DNA of 64,000 nt from positions 682,001 to 746,000 of the forward strand of contig NZ_CP047940.1 in the NCBI RefSeq assembly GCF_014280235.1, read 5' to 3'. Shown here one piece after another: positions 26,841-35,499 of the stretch (the first letter of the stretch is position 1; each line of letters opens with the position of its first letter). Source of the DNA: Cyanobium sp. NS01. GTDB taxonomy: Bacteria; Cyanobacteriota; Cyanobacteriia; PCC-6307; Cyanobiaceae. Made by a program: the position numbers and the translations under genes. The notes under the pieces were generated by a model that saw only the letters and a list, made by a program, of their open reading frames with translations, searched no databases and was not told the origin of the DNA.

Positions 26841-28027
26841 TGCTGCGACTGCTGGTCAGCACCGGTGAGGTGTCCGGCGATCTGCAGGGGGCGCTGCTGG
26901 TGCAGGCGCTCTATGAGGAGGCGAGTCGGCGCGGGCTGGAGCTGCAGGTGGTGGCCCTCGGTGGCGACCGCATGGCCCGGGCCGGTGCCGAACTGCTGGC
27001 CGACACCACCCGCATGGGCGCCATTGGCCTGTTGGAGGTGATGCCCTTCGTGCTGCCCACCCTGCGGCTGCAGCGCCGCCTCAAGCGCTGGTTTCGCCAG
27101 GCCCCGCCGGACGGGGTGGTGCTGATCGACTACATGGGCCCCAACGTGAACCTGGGCCTGCGGCTGAAGCGGCGCTTTCCGGGGGTGCCGGTGACGTACT
27201 ACATCGCTCCCCAGGAGTGGGCCTTCAAATTCGGATCCGAAGGCCGCACCAACCTGATCCGCTTCACCAACCAGATCCTGGCCATCTTCCAGGAGGAGGC
27301 CCGTTACTACGGCTGCCGGGGCGCCAACGTCACCTATGTGGGCCACCCCCTGGTGGACACCGTGGAGGAATCCCCCAGCCGCAGTGAGGCCAGAGCCCTT
27401 CTGGGTCTGGTCAACGAGGCACCGGTGCTGCTGCTGATGCCCGCCTCCCGGCGCCAGGAGCTGCGCTACATGCTCCCCTACATCGTGGCGGCCGCCGCCG
27501 AGCTGCAGCGCTGCCAGCCGGAGCTGCAGGTGGTGGTGCCCGCTGGGCTCTCGGGTTTCGAGGCCCACCTCAGCCGCCAGCTCGATCAGGCCGGGGTGAA
27601 GGCCCTGGTGATTCCTGCCGCCGATGCCGACCGGCTCAAGCCGGCCCTCTGCGCGGCCGCCGACCTGGCCCTGGCCAAGTCGGGCACGGTGAATCTGGAA
27701 CTGGCCCTGCGGGGGGTGCCCCAGGTGGTGGTGTACCGGGTGAGCGGGCTCACGGCCTTCGTGGCGCGACGCATCCTGCGCTTCAGCGTGCCCCACATCT
27801 CGCCGGTGAACCTGGTGCTGGGGGAGCGGCTGGTGCCGGAGCTGCTGCAGGCCGACCTCACCGCCGAGGCGATCGTGCGGGCTGCCCGGCCCCTGCTGCA
27901 GCCGGACAGCGGCGCCCATGGCTCGATGCTGGAGGGCTATGCCAGGTTGCGGGCGGTGCTGGGCGAACCTGGCGTCACTCGCCGAGCCGCCGCCGCCATC
28001 CTCGATCTGGTGCTGGAGACCCCATGA
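26840..28027 (+). CDS. lpxB: Lipid-A-disaccharide synthase
   Basis: GT19 glycosyltransferase that condenses lipid X and UDP-diacylglucosamine. The 395-residue protein starts [48 protein letters not shown] lies near residue 33, [13 protein letters not shown] near residue 120, and the sugar-nucleotide region [12 protein letters not shown] near residue 275. It overlaps lpxA by one base and msrA by four bases. With bamA, lpxC, fabZ and lpxA it forms the envelope operon; lpxD is not in this window. Confidence 0.94.
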   Translation: MLRLLVSTGEVSGDLQGALLVQALYEEASRRGLELQVVALGGDRMARAGAELLADTTRMGAIGLLEVMPFVLPTLRLQRRLKRWFRQAPPDGVVLIDYMGPNVNLGLRLKRRFPGVPVTYYIAPQEWAFKFGSEGRTNLIRFTNQILAIFQEEARYYGCRGANVTYVGHPLVDTVEESPSRSEARALLGLVNEAPVLLLMPASRRQELRYMLPYIVAAAAELQRCQPELQVVVPAGLSGFEAHLSRQLDQAGVKALVIPAADADRLKPALCAAADLALAKSGTVNLELALRGVPQVVVYRVSGLTAFVARRILRFSVPHISPVNLVLGERLVPELLQADLTAEAIVRAARPLLQPDSGAHGSMLEGYARLRAVLGEPGVTRRAAAAILDLVLETP

Positions 28028-28719
28028 GCCCGCCATCGCCTCGCCACGCCAGCTCTCGGTCGCCAGTTCCCTGGCCGCTGAGCTGCAGCGGGCGGCGCCT
28101 CCTGGGCGCGCTGCTGGCCCTGCTTCTGCTGCTGGGGGTGGTGTTCACGCCCCGGCCGGCCCTGGCGTCCGAACCGCAGCAGGCGGTGCTGGCAGGGGGC
28201 TGCTTCTGGTGTCTGGAGCACGATCTCGAAGGCTTGAACGGGGTGTTGGAGGTGGTGAGCGGCTACAGCGGCGGTGACCTCGCCAATCCCACCTACGCCC
28301 AGGTGTCCGCCGGGGGAACGGGCCACCAGGAAGCCGTGCAGGTGCGCTTCGATCCCGCGCAGATCAGCTACCCCACCCTGCTGCGGGCCTACTGGCGCAA
28401 CGTGGATCCCCTCGATGGGGCGGGGCAGTTCTGCGATCGCGGCGACTCCTACCGGCCGGTGATCTTCACCTCCGGCGGCGATCAGCAGGCCCAGGCCGAA
28501 GCAAGCCAGGAGTCAGCCGCCCAGGCCCTGACTGTGGAGGTCTCGGCGCTGCAGGTGGCGATCAGACCGCTGCAGCGGTTCTGGCCGGCGGAGGCGTACC
28601 ACCAGAACTACGCCGATCAGAACGGCACGAGCTACGGCTACTACCGCTGGGCCTGTGGCCGCGACCGGCGGCTGCGGGCGGTGTGGGGGGACCAGGCGCG
28701 AGCGGCCGATCCGTGGTGA
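28024..28719 (+). CDS. msrA: Peptide-methionine (S)-S-oxide reductase, probably exported
   Basis: Repairs oxidised methionine. In this 231-residue form a hydrophobic segment near residues 28-42 ([15 protein letters not shown]), ending at FTPRPALA, looks like a signal peptide, so it probably acts in the periplasm or lumen. The catalytic motif is [15 protein letters not shown] near residue 58, with the nucleophilic Cys in [22 protein letters not shown] and [10 protein letters not shown] complete the family set. Start overlaps lpxB by four bases, so it is the last gene of the lipid A operon. Confidence 0.92.
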   Translation: MSPPSPRHASSRSPVPWPLSCSGRRLLGALLALLLLLGVVFTPRPALASEPQQAVLAGGCFWCLEHDLEGLNGVLEVVSGYSGGDLANPTYAQVSAGGTGHQEAVQVRFDPAQISYPTLLRAYWRNVDPLDGAGQFCDRGDSYRPVIFTSGGDQQAQAEASQESAAQALTVEVSALQVAIRPLQRFWPAEAYHQNYADQNGTSYGYYRWACGRDRRLRAVWGDQARAADPW

Positions 28720-28733
28720 GCAAGGCCGCCGCC

Positions 28734-28748
28734 GCAAGGGGGCCTTGC
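28734..28748. repeat. Short inverted repeat after msrA
   Basis: GCAAGG/CCTTGC with a three-base loop sits 15 bases after the msrA stop and is followed by an A-rich run (AAAAGAAAAG). The purine run is on the wrong strand for a plus-strand intrinsic terminator, so a terminator call is not supported. Confidence 0.4.
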
Positions 28749-28879
28749 AAAAGAAAAGATAAAGATCGCCTGGTTGTGGAGTGTTCTCTGCGTCACCTTG
28801 ACGGCCGGTTTCCCTGCCGGGGCGGTTCAGAAGCGGCCCAATCCGCTTAGGCTGGACGAACTGACGGGCAGAGTTTTGT

Positions 28880-29077
28880 ATGTATCTGCTGACCATCCGC
28901 GAAGGCTTGCAGACCCGCCATATCGGTCCCTATGCCAGCCCCAAGCAGGCTGCTGACGACCTCGACCGCCTGCTGCCCTACTGCAGCAACCGGGCCCGCT
29001 GGCTGATCCATGCCCTCGAAGCCCCGGCTGAGGCCAGGGCCGACTGTGCCGGCCCGGCGGGCCCGATTGCCGCTTAG
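28880..29077 (+). CDS. Small conserved picocyanobacterial protein, unknown function
   Basis: A 65-residue protein beginning MYLLTIREGLQTRHIGPYAS, with KQAADDLDRLLPYCSNRARWLIHALE in its core. The compact alternation of hydrophobic and charged residues suggests a small alpha/beta fold. The last 15 residues are Ala/Gly/Pro-rich. I do not know its function. It has a 160-base upstream region of lower GC and so probably its own promoter, and it converges with pepA 48 bases away. Confidence 0.72.
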   Translation: MYLLTIREGLQTRHIGPYASPKQAADDLDRLLPYCSNRARWLIHALEAPAEARADCAGPAGPIAA

Positions 29078-29125
29078 CCAGCAACGGTGTGAGCACCCGC
29101 GGCCCGAGCCTCGGCGGCCCGAGCC

Positions 29126-30664
29126 TCAGCTGCCGCTGCTGGCTCCGCGGCAGACCCACTCCACCAGGGTGCGCACCCCGTAACCGGTGGCACCAGCGGG
29201 GTCCAGCCCCCGGCCCTTGTCGCTCCAGACGGTGCCGGCGATGTCCAGGTGGGCCCAGGGCAGCCCCTTGGTCACGAAGTCCTGCAGGAACAGGGCAGCG
29301 GTGATCGAGCCCCCCGGGCGGGGGGCGGTGTTCTTGAGATCGGCCACGCCACTCTTGAGACCCTTCTTGTAGGAAGCGCGCAGGGGCATGCGCCACAAGG
29401 CCTCACCGCCCGCCGCGCCCGCCGTCAGCAGGGCCTCGGCCAACCCATCGCTGTTGGACCACAGCCCGGCCATCTCGTCGCCCAGGGCGATCACACAGGC
29501 GCCGGTGAGGGTGGCCAGATCCACCACGGCATCGGGCTCCAGGCCGCAGGCGTAGTCGAGGGCGTCGGCCAGGGTGAGGCGCCCTTCCGCATCGGTGTTG
29601 TTGATCTCGATCGTCTTGCCCTTGGACGTCGTCACGACGTCGCCGGGATGGACGGCACCGCCGCTGATCATGTTTTCGCAGCTGGCCACGATCACATGCA
29701 CCTCCACGCCGGCGGGCTGCAGCTGACCGATCGCCCGTGCCGCCCCCAGTACGGCCGCGCTGCCGCCCATGTCGTACTTCATCATCTCGATCTGGGAGCC
29801 ACCGGTCTTGAGGTTGTAGCCGCCGGAATCGAAAGTGAGCCCCTTGCCCACAAGCACCACCCGGCGCTGGGCGCCTCCCTGGGGGGTGTAGGTGAGGTGG
29901 ATGAACTTGGGGGGCAGATCGGAGCCCTGGGCCACCGCCAGGAAGGCCCCCATGCCGGCCGCCTCGCAGTCGGCCCGCTCCAGCACCTTGAGGCTGAGGC
30001 CATGGTTCTGGGCGATCGAGGCTGCTGTGTCCGCCAGGTGCTGGGGCGTGGCCACGTTGGGCGGAGCCGCCACGAGCTGGCGGGCCAGCTCAACCCCTGC
30101 GCAGGTGGCCTCCACCCGCGCCAGGCCGTTGCTGGCTTCGGCCGGCAGACCGATCAGATCGATCCGCTGTGGCAGGGGCCGGGCCTTGGGCTCGCCCTTG
30201 AAGCGCTGGTCCTCGTAGAGGCTGAGGCGCACCGCGATGGCCATCGCCGCCGCCGCCTCAGCTGGATCCAGGCCGGCCAGCGGCAAGGCCAGGCCCAGCT
30301 GCTCACTGCCGCTGGCCAGGGCGCAGCGGGCCGCGGCGGCCGCCGCCTCCTGCAGGCTGGTGAGTGCGTAGCTCGCCGCTTCGCCGAGCCCCACCAGGAT
30401 CACGCTGCCGGGCTGCTGGCCCAGGCGTTGCAGGCTGAGGCACTCGCCGGGTTTGGCCTTGAAGCGCCGCTGGCGTAACCACGGCTCAAGCTCAGCGCCG
30501 AGGGCTTCGGCCAGGGCGGGATCGAGGGGCTCGAAGCCGCCCTCGTGGCTGGGGCCGGAGGAGCCTTCCGGGCCGTTCTGGGGGCTGGCAAACAGGCCGA
30601 TGGCCACCGTGTCACACGCCCCCAGTGAGCTGCTCAGCGACGCGGGGATGCAGCGGAACTCCAT
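29126..30664 (-). CDS. pepA: Leucyl (cytosol) aminopeptidase
   Basis: M17 dinuclear-metal aminopeptidase, hexameric in the family, removing N-terminal residues from peptides. The 512-residue length fits. Metal and active-site signatures are VLVGKGLTFDSGGYNLKTG near residue 275 and the family hallmark NTDAEGRLTLADAL near residue 353. MMKYDMGGSAAVLGA lies between them. The ATG at 30664 gives MEFRCIPASLSSS. It is on minus between two convergent or parallel small genes with no overlap, so it may be transcribed alone. Confidence 0.95.
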   Translation of the reverse strand: MEFRCIPASLSSSLGACDTVAIGLFASPQNGPEGSSGPSHEGGFEPLDPALAEALGAELEPWLRQRRFKAKPGECLSLQRLGQQPGSVILVGLGEAASYALTSLQEAAAAAARCALASGSEQLGLALPLAGLDPAEAAAAMAIAVRLSLYEDQRFKGEPKARPLPQRIDLIGLPAEASNGLARVEATCAGVELARQLVAAPPNVATPQHLADTAASIAQNHGLSLKVLERADCEAAGMGAFLAVAQGSDLPPKFIHLTYTPQGGAQRRVVLVGKGLTFDSGGYNLKTGGSQIEMMKYDMGGSAAVLGAARAIGQLQPAGVEVHVIVASCENMISGGAVHPGDVVTTSKGKTIEINNTDAEGRLTLADALDYACGLEPDAVVDLATLTGACVIALGDEMAGLWSNSDGLAEALLTAGAAGGEALWRMPLRASYKKGLKSGVADLKNTAPRPGGSITAALFLQDFVTKGLPWAHLDIAGTVWSDKGRGLDPAGATGYGVRTLVEWVCRGASSGS

Positions 30665-30698
30665 GGACTGCCCTTAGGGGACGCGATCGTAGCCAGCG

Positions 30699-31328
30699 TC
30701 AGGTGCCGGCCTCGGCCGTGAACGGCGTGGCCCAGCGGCCGCGGGTCTCTTTGTTGAAGGGGGGCTGCCAGCGGCGGATCAGGGCCTGCTCCAGGGCTCG
30801 CCGGGGCCGGATCGCCTGGGGCACATCCAGCCAGAAGCGGATGCTGAGGCGGCTGGGCAGACCCGTGTGGCTGAGGGCTTCGCCGTAGGCCTCCAGATAG
30901 CTCTTGCAGTCGTGGGTGCCTTTCCAGCGCCGGCTGGCCTCGCCGGTTTCGCCCACATAGAGCAGCAGCGGGCCGGGCAGGGAGGGTTCCTGGTCGACCA
31001 CCAGATAGAGCGCCGCGCCGGTCTGGGGGGGCTCGGGCCAACGCCAGAACAAGAGCGACTGGGGCTGGAGGCTCAGGGGCTGGAGCCTGGTGGCGCTTGC
31101 CTCCGCTCCGCTGATTGGGGCCTCTGCCGGGGCCGGCGTGAGCGCAGGCGCGGCGAACAGCGAGGGCTGGCTCGCCGGCTCCGGCTCAGCGTCGAACAGC
31201 GGTTTCTGAAAGGCGGCAACCCGTTGCTGCCAGCTCAGCAGCTGATGTCGCTCCAGTCGGTGCTCGGCCCCTGGGGTGCCAGGGGCCCCGTGTCCGGCCA
31301 CGCCAAACAGTTCCCCCTGGCGAGCCAT
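30699..31328 (-). CDS. GIY-YIG nuclease-fold protein
   Basis: A 209-residue protein with a GIY-YIG-like domain in the C-terminal half: GAALYLVVDQE, LLYVGETGEASRRWKGTHDC and SYLEAYGEAL. The N-terminal half is Pro/Ala-rich and probably disordered. It ends RALEQALIRRWQPPFNKETRGRW, which matches the NKE-type catalytic or structural end of GIY-YIG proteins. Such stand-alone proteins occur widely in picocyanobacteria and their targets are unknown. It is three bases downstream of the HhH gene on the same strand, suggesting a small DNA-handling unit (inference). Confidence 0.75.
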   Translation of the reverse strand: MARQGELFGVAGHGAPGTPGAEHRLERHQLLSWQQRVAAFQKPLFDAEPEPASQPSLFAAPALTPAPAEAPISGAEASATRLQPLSLQPQSLLFWRWPEPPQTGAALYLVVDQEPSLPGPLLLYVGETGEASRRWKGTHDCKSYLEAYGEALSHTGLPSRLSIRFWLDVPQAIRPRRALEQALIRRWQPPFNKETRGRWATPFTAEAGT

Positions 31329-31331
31329 CGC

Positions 31332-32027
31332 CTAGCGCCGGGGTCCCGGGGGCAGCACGGGGCCGGCGGGACCCGCCCCGAAGCGCACCCTTCCGAGCCA
31401 GCGCTCCACCAGGGCCGGTGGCAGCTGCAGTCGCTCCTGCAGCTCAGCCAGGTCCTGGAAGGGCCGGCGCGCCCGCTCCCGCTGCAGGCGCTGCGACTGC
31501 TGGCTGGACAGCCCCAGGGCCAGCAGGGTTGAGGCGCTGGCCCGATTCAGGTCGACGCGGCTGCGTTCCGGGCTGGTGGGGGGCTCGCCGTACCAGCGGA
31601 AGGCGAGCACCGGCAGCCAGGGCGCCACCTGCGCTGCCGACCAGCCCAGGGCCTTGTGCAGGTCTTCTGCATCGCTGAGCTGGATGCCGCCGGCCTGGAG
31701 CCTGAGCAGCAGGTCCACCTGCTCTGCACCGATGCCAGGCAGCCGCCACCAGTCCGCAGCGGTGGCCCGGTTCACGTCCAGGCGCCAGCCGAGGGCCGCG
31801 GCATGGCGCACAGCGTCGGCGTCACGCAGGGGCTGGGAGGGGTCCTGGCGCAGCTTCAGGGCCAGCAACTCCCGCTCGATCTCGTCCTCGCGGGAGGCCC
31901 CTGAGCAGGTGGACGGGGGCGGCGCCTGCTGGGAAGCAGCAGGCGCGGGCGATGGGCTGGCGGGGATCTGGCCCGTGGCCACCAGCAGCTGCCGCGCCAG
32001 GGGGTCCAGCCAGTGCCTGCTGGCCAT
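31332..32027 (-). CDS. Helix-hairpin-helix (ComEA-like) protein
   Basis: A 231-residue protein with two HhH-type repeats. VNRATAADWWRLPGIGAEQVDLLLRL lies near residue 105, and VDLNRASASTLLALGLSSQQSQRLQRERARRPF near residue 165. The pattern of xN(R)A...L.GI is the ComEA/PsbU-like DNA-binding motif. No signal peptide is evident, so it differs from classical exported ComEA. It is the first gene before the GIY-YIG gene (three bases apart). Confidence 0.72.
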   Translation of the reverse strand: MASRHWLDPLARQLLVATGQIPASPSPAPAASQQAPPPSTCSGASREDEIERELLALKLRQDPSQPLRDADAVRHAAALGWRLDVNRATAADWWRLPGIGAEQVDLLLRLQAGGIQLSDAEDLHKALGWSAAQVAPWLPVLAFRWYGEPPTSPERSRVDLNRASASTLLALGLSSQQSQRLQRERARRPFQDLAELQERLQLPPALVERWLGRVRFGAGPAGPVLPPGPRR

Positions 32028-32072
32028 GGGTGGATGCCATCTGCTTTCGTGAGCCCGAACCTAGCGGCTGGA

Positions 32073-32774
32073 TCAGGGGTCAGGCCAGTCGATCAGGTCC
32101 CAGCAGAGTCCGAGCACGGCGGCATGGGCCCGGTCCCGGGCCGGCAGCTTGCGCAGCACGTTGTGCAGATGGGTCTTCACGGTGTCGACGCTGAGGAAGA
32201 GGCTGCGGGCGATCTCGGCGTTGCTGGTGCCCCGGGCCACCAGGGAGAGCACCTCCAGTTCCCGCGGGGAGAGCAGCTCAAGCGGCCCCTCGCCGGGTGC
32301 CCAGCCCTGGATCAGGGCGCGCAGGGTGCGATCGAGGTAGATGCCGCCACCGGCGATCGTGGACAGGGCGGCCAGCCCGGCTCCCTGGCCGAAGCGGGAC
32401 TCGGGCACCAGCCCCTCGCAGCCGGCCGCCATGGCCTGGCGCAGCTGTCGTCTCCGCTGCTGCCGCCCCACCACCACCAGCACGGCCAGGTCTGGCCAGC
32501 GAGCCTTCACGGCCAGCAGCAGGCCGATGCCGCTGCCCTGCTCGAGCTGATCGCTCACCACCAGCAGGGAGGGGGCAAGCCGCTCCACCAGGGCCAGGCC
32601 CTCCGCTGCCGTCGTGGCGGCTCCCACCACGGCCCTGGAGGCCATCGACCCCGCCACCCACACGCTCAGGCTCACCCGGTTGCCGAGGCAGAGCACCACC
32701 CTGCTGTCCTTCAGCAGCGCTGCTGCCTGCCGCCCCCGCTCGCGGATGGCGTCGAGATTGGGGGTGTAGTCCAC
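32073..32774 (-). CDS. NarL/LuxR-type regulator with a degenerate receiver
   Basis: A 233-residue DNA-binding protein (GTG at 32774). The C-terminal HTH is a clear LuxR/NarL domain: LLSPRELEVLSLVARGTSNAEIARSLFLSVDTVKTHLHNVLRKL, seen from about residue 168. The N-terminal 130 residues follow the receiver fold (LLVVSDQLEQGSG at the phospho-Asp position; AGGGIYLDRTLRAL linker). However, strand 1 reads VVLCLGNR rather than the acidic pocket, and the conserved Lys region reads GLVPESR. Phosphorylation control is therefore doubtful. It is divergent from the DUF1825 gene with 178 bases between. The frame is open further upstream without homology. Confidence 0.8.
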   Translation of the reverse strand: MDYTPNLDAIRERGRQAAALLKDSRVVLCLGNRVSLSVWVAGSMASRAVVGAATTAAEGLALVERLAPSLLVVSDQLEQGSGIGLLLAVKARWPDLAVLVVVGRQQRRRQLRQAMAAGCEGLVPESRFGQGAGLAALSTIAGGGIYLDRTLRALIQGWAPGEGPLELLSPRELEVLSLVARGTSNAEIARSLFLSVDTVKTHLHNVLRKLPARDRAHAAVLGLCWDLIDWPDP

Positions 32775-32952
32775 GGGGCGCGAACTCAGGTCAGGGCCGC
32801 CTGAGGCCCCATCCTGGCTGCGCTCAGCCGGGTTGTCTGCAGGGTTGGTCCTGGCGGCGCAGGATGCGGCGATTACGCCAATCCACACTCCCCAGGGCCC
32901 TGCCTTCCTGCTCACAATTGAAGGCACGCAGATCCGTGGAGCTGGGCAGCCA

Positions 32953-33276
32953 ATGGCCTTCTTCGATTCCGAGATCGTCCAGGACGAGGCCAAGCGGCTG
33001 TTTCTCGACTACCAGCAACTGATGCAGATCGGTGGCGACTACGGCAAGTTCGATCGCGAAGGCAAGAAGCTCTACATCGAGCAGATGGAGGCGATGATGG
33101 ATCGCTACCGGGTGTTCATGAAGCGGTTCGAGCTCTCGGAGGACTTCCAGGCCAAGCTCACGGTGGAGCAGCTCCGCACCCAGCTGGGCCAGTTCGGTCT
33201 CACGCCGGAAGCGATGTTTGAGCAGATGCACCACACCCTGGAGCGGATGAAGGGCCAGCTCGAAGCCCAGACCTGA
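32953..33276 (+). CDS. DUF1825 family protein
   Basis: A 107-residue all-alpha protein of a family found across cyanobacteria, function unknown. It begins [20 protein letters not shown] and contains [20 protein letters not shown] and [20 protein letters not shown]. Start is the ATG at 32953; upstream open frame has no similarity. It precedes tyrS by 82 bases on the same strand. Confidence 0.85.
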   Translation: MAFFDSEIVQDEAKRLFLDYQQLMQIGGDYGKFDREGKKLYIEQMEAMMDRYRVFMKRFELSEDFQAKLTVEQLRTQLGQFGLTPEAMFEQMHHTLERMKGQLEAQT

Positions 33277-33358
33277 CCAGCCATGGCCTCCGCTTCCAGC
33301 TGAGGCAGTGCCGGGGCCCGGGGCCTGCCTACGATCCGCCGCTGAGCGGGGCAGGTCG

Positions 33359-34624
33359 ATGGCTGAGCACACAGTGGAGCTTCCGACCTGGTTGGAGCGG
33401 GGCCTCGCCGACCTGTTCCCAGCCGTCGCTCCCGCGACGTCTGCGGGAGCGGACCCGGATGCAGACAACTGTCTGGCCCTGCGCCTGCAGGAGGCCGAGC
33501 GGGAGGGACGCCCGCTGAGGATCAAGCTGGGCATCGACCCCACGGGCACCGACATCCACCTGGGCCACGCGATCCTGTTCCGCAAGCTGCGGGCCTTCCA
33601 GGACGCCGGCCACACGGCGGTGCTGATCCTGGGGGACTTCACGGCCCGGATCGGTGACCCCACCGGCAAGAGCGCAACCCGGGTGCAGCTCAGTGCTGCC
33701 GCCGTGGAAGCCAATGCCGCCACTTACCTGAGCCAGCTGGGCCAGGGCCAGCCCCCGGAACGCTCCCTGCTCGACTTCGACACCCCAGGGCGGCTGGAAG
33801 TGCGCCGCAACGGCGAGTGGCTGGCCGATCTCGATCTCCCCGCCGTGATCGACCTGCTCGCCACCTCCACCGTGGGCCAGATGCTGGCCAAGGACGACTT
33901 CTCCAGGCGCTACGGCTCCGGCACGCCGATTTCCCTGCACGAATTCCTCTACCCGCTGCTGCAGGGCTACGATTCCGTGGCGATCCAGGCCGATCTGGAG
34001 CTGGGCGGCACCGACCAGAAGTTCAACGTGGCCATGGGGCGCGACCTGCAGCGCCACTTCGGCCAGCGCCCCCAGTTCGGCCTGCTGTTGCCGATCCTTC
34101 CGGGCCTCGACGGGGTGCAGAAGATGAGCAAGAGCCTGGGCAACACCGTGGGTCTCGACGAGGACCCGCTGTCGATGTACGCGAAGCTGGAGAAGCTTCC
34201 CGATGCCCTGGTGGGGGATTACCTCACGCTGCTCACCGATCTCGATCCCGCTGCCCTGGGCGCCGGCTGCCGAGAGCGCCAGCAGGCCATGGCCCTGGCG
34301 ATCACCGCCCAGCGGCATGGTCTGGCGGCCGCTGAGCAGGCCCAGCGGGATGCCGCTGCGCTGGTGGCCGGGGCCGAGGCGGCTCAGGTGCCGGAGGCCT
34401 CCCTGGCGGCCGTGAGCTTCCCGGCGACGGCCTTCTACCTGCTGCGGGCTCTTGGCCTCTGTGCCAGCAGCAGCGAGGCCCGTCGCCAGATCCAGGGCGG
34501 TGGCGTGCGGCTCGATGGCGAGAAGCTCTCCGACCCCAACCAGACCTTCGCCGCGCCCGACGACCTGGCCGGCAGGGTGCTGCAGCTCGGCAGAAAGACC
34601 TTCCGGCGCCTGGTGCCGGGCTGA
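33359..34624 (+). CDS. tyrS: Tyrosyl-tRNA synthetase
   Basis: Class I enzyme that charges tRNA-Tyr. The 421-residue product from the ATG at 33359 has the HIGH-type motif [11 protein letters not shown] near residue 67, [17 protein letters not shown] near residue 216, and [10 protein letters not shown] near residue 254. An S4 RNA-binding domain closes the protein ([20 protein letters not shown]). The form with HLGH and KMSKS fits the TyrZ-like type. It lies upstream of pyrF with an 80-base gap. Confidence 0.94.
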   Translation: MAEHTVELPTWLERGLADLFPAVAPATSAGADPDADNCLALRLQEAEREGRPLRIKLGIDPTGTDIHLGHAILFRKLRAFQDAGHTAVLILGDFTARIGDPTGKSATRVQLSAAAVEANAATYLSQLGQGQPPERSLLDFDTPGRLEVRRNGEWLADLDLPAVIDLLATSTVGQMLAKDDFSRRYGSGTPISLHEFLYPLLQGYDSVAIQADLELGGTDQKFNVAMGRDLQRHFGQRPQFGLLLPILPGLDGVQKMSKSLGNTVGLDEDPLSMYAKLEKLPDALVGDYLTLLTDLDPAALGAGCRERQQAMALAITAQRHGLAAAEQAQRDAAALVAGAEAAQVPEASLAAVSFPATAFYLLRALGLCASSSEARRQIQGGGVRLDGEKLSDPNQTFAAPDDLAGRVLQLGRKTFRRLVPG

Positions 34625-34704
34625 GCCGCTCTGGATCAGGACGCCCTGGCCCGAGCCCGGTGCTCCGACCCACCTAGGGTGCGGCTCAGCCTCCGCCACT
34701 GCCG

Positions 34705-35484
34705 GTGAGCGTCGATCCCACCCTGGCCGTTGCTTCCTGGCACGCTGCCTCGCCGAGCCCGGCTCCGGGCCACCAGGAACCTGCCGAGCAGATCATCGTG
34801 GCCCTCGATGGCCTCCAGGCCGGGGAGGCCCTGGCCCTGGCCATCGCCATCCCCGGCCTGCGCTGGGTGAAGGTGGGTCTGGAGCTGTTCGTGTCGGCCG
34901 GTCCCCAGGTGGTCCGTCGTCTGCGGGACGAGGGCCTGTCGGTGTTTCTCGATCTCAAACTGCACGACATCCCGGCCACCATGGCCGGGGCCTGTCGCAG
35001 CGCGGCGGCCCTGGGAGCGCAGCTGATCACCGTGCATGCCTGCGCCGGGGCCGAGGCCCTCGCCGCTGCCCAGGCCGGCGCCGCCGAGGGAGCAGAGGGG
35101 GCCGGCCTGGGCGCTCCCTCCCTGCTGGCCGTGACCGTGCTCACCAGCTGGGAGGCGCAGCGCTTCCGCACCGAGCTGGCCATCGAGACCCCCCTGGAGC
35201 CCTACGTCCTGCAACTGGCCCGGCTCGCCGCCGCTGCCGGCATCGCCGGTGCCGTGTGCTCTCCCCTGGAGGTGGCGGCCCTGCGGCAGGCCCATCCCCG
35301 GCCCTTTCATCTGGTGACCCCGGGCATCCGGCCTGCAGGCTCTCCCGCCGGCGACCAGCGGCGGGTGCTGACGCCGGCTGAGGCCTTGGCCGCCGGGGCC
35401 AGCCAGCTGGTGATCGGCCGGCCCATCACCGCGGTGCCTGATCCGGCGGCGGCCTTCGCCACCTGTTGCGCTGAGCTGTCCTGA
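34705..35484 (+). CDS. pyrF: Orotidine-5'-phosphate decarboxylase
   Basis: Last step of UMP synthesis. The 259-residue TIM-barrel protein contains IIVALDGL near residue 30, the catalytic signature [15 protein letters not shown] near residue 87, and VTPGIRPAG plus LVIGRPIT for phosphate binding. The first 28 residues from the GTG at 34705 are low-complexity, so the mature start could be slightly later. It is followed by the acyltransferase gene after 15 bases. Confidence 0.94.
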   Translation: MSVDPTLAVASWHAASPSPAPGHQEPAEQIIVALDGLQAGEALALAIAIPGLRWVKVGLELFVSAGPQVVRRLRDEGLSVFLDLKLHDIPATMAGACRSAAALGAQLITVHACAGAEALAAAQAGAAEGAEGAGLGAPSLLAVTVLTSWEAQRFRTELAIETPLEPYVLQLARLAAAAGIAGAVCSPLEVAALRQAHPRPFHLVTPGIRPAGSPAGDQRRVLTPAEALAAGASQLVIGRPITAVPDPAAAFATCCAELS

Positions 35485-35499
35485 GTCGAGGCCTGTCTC

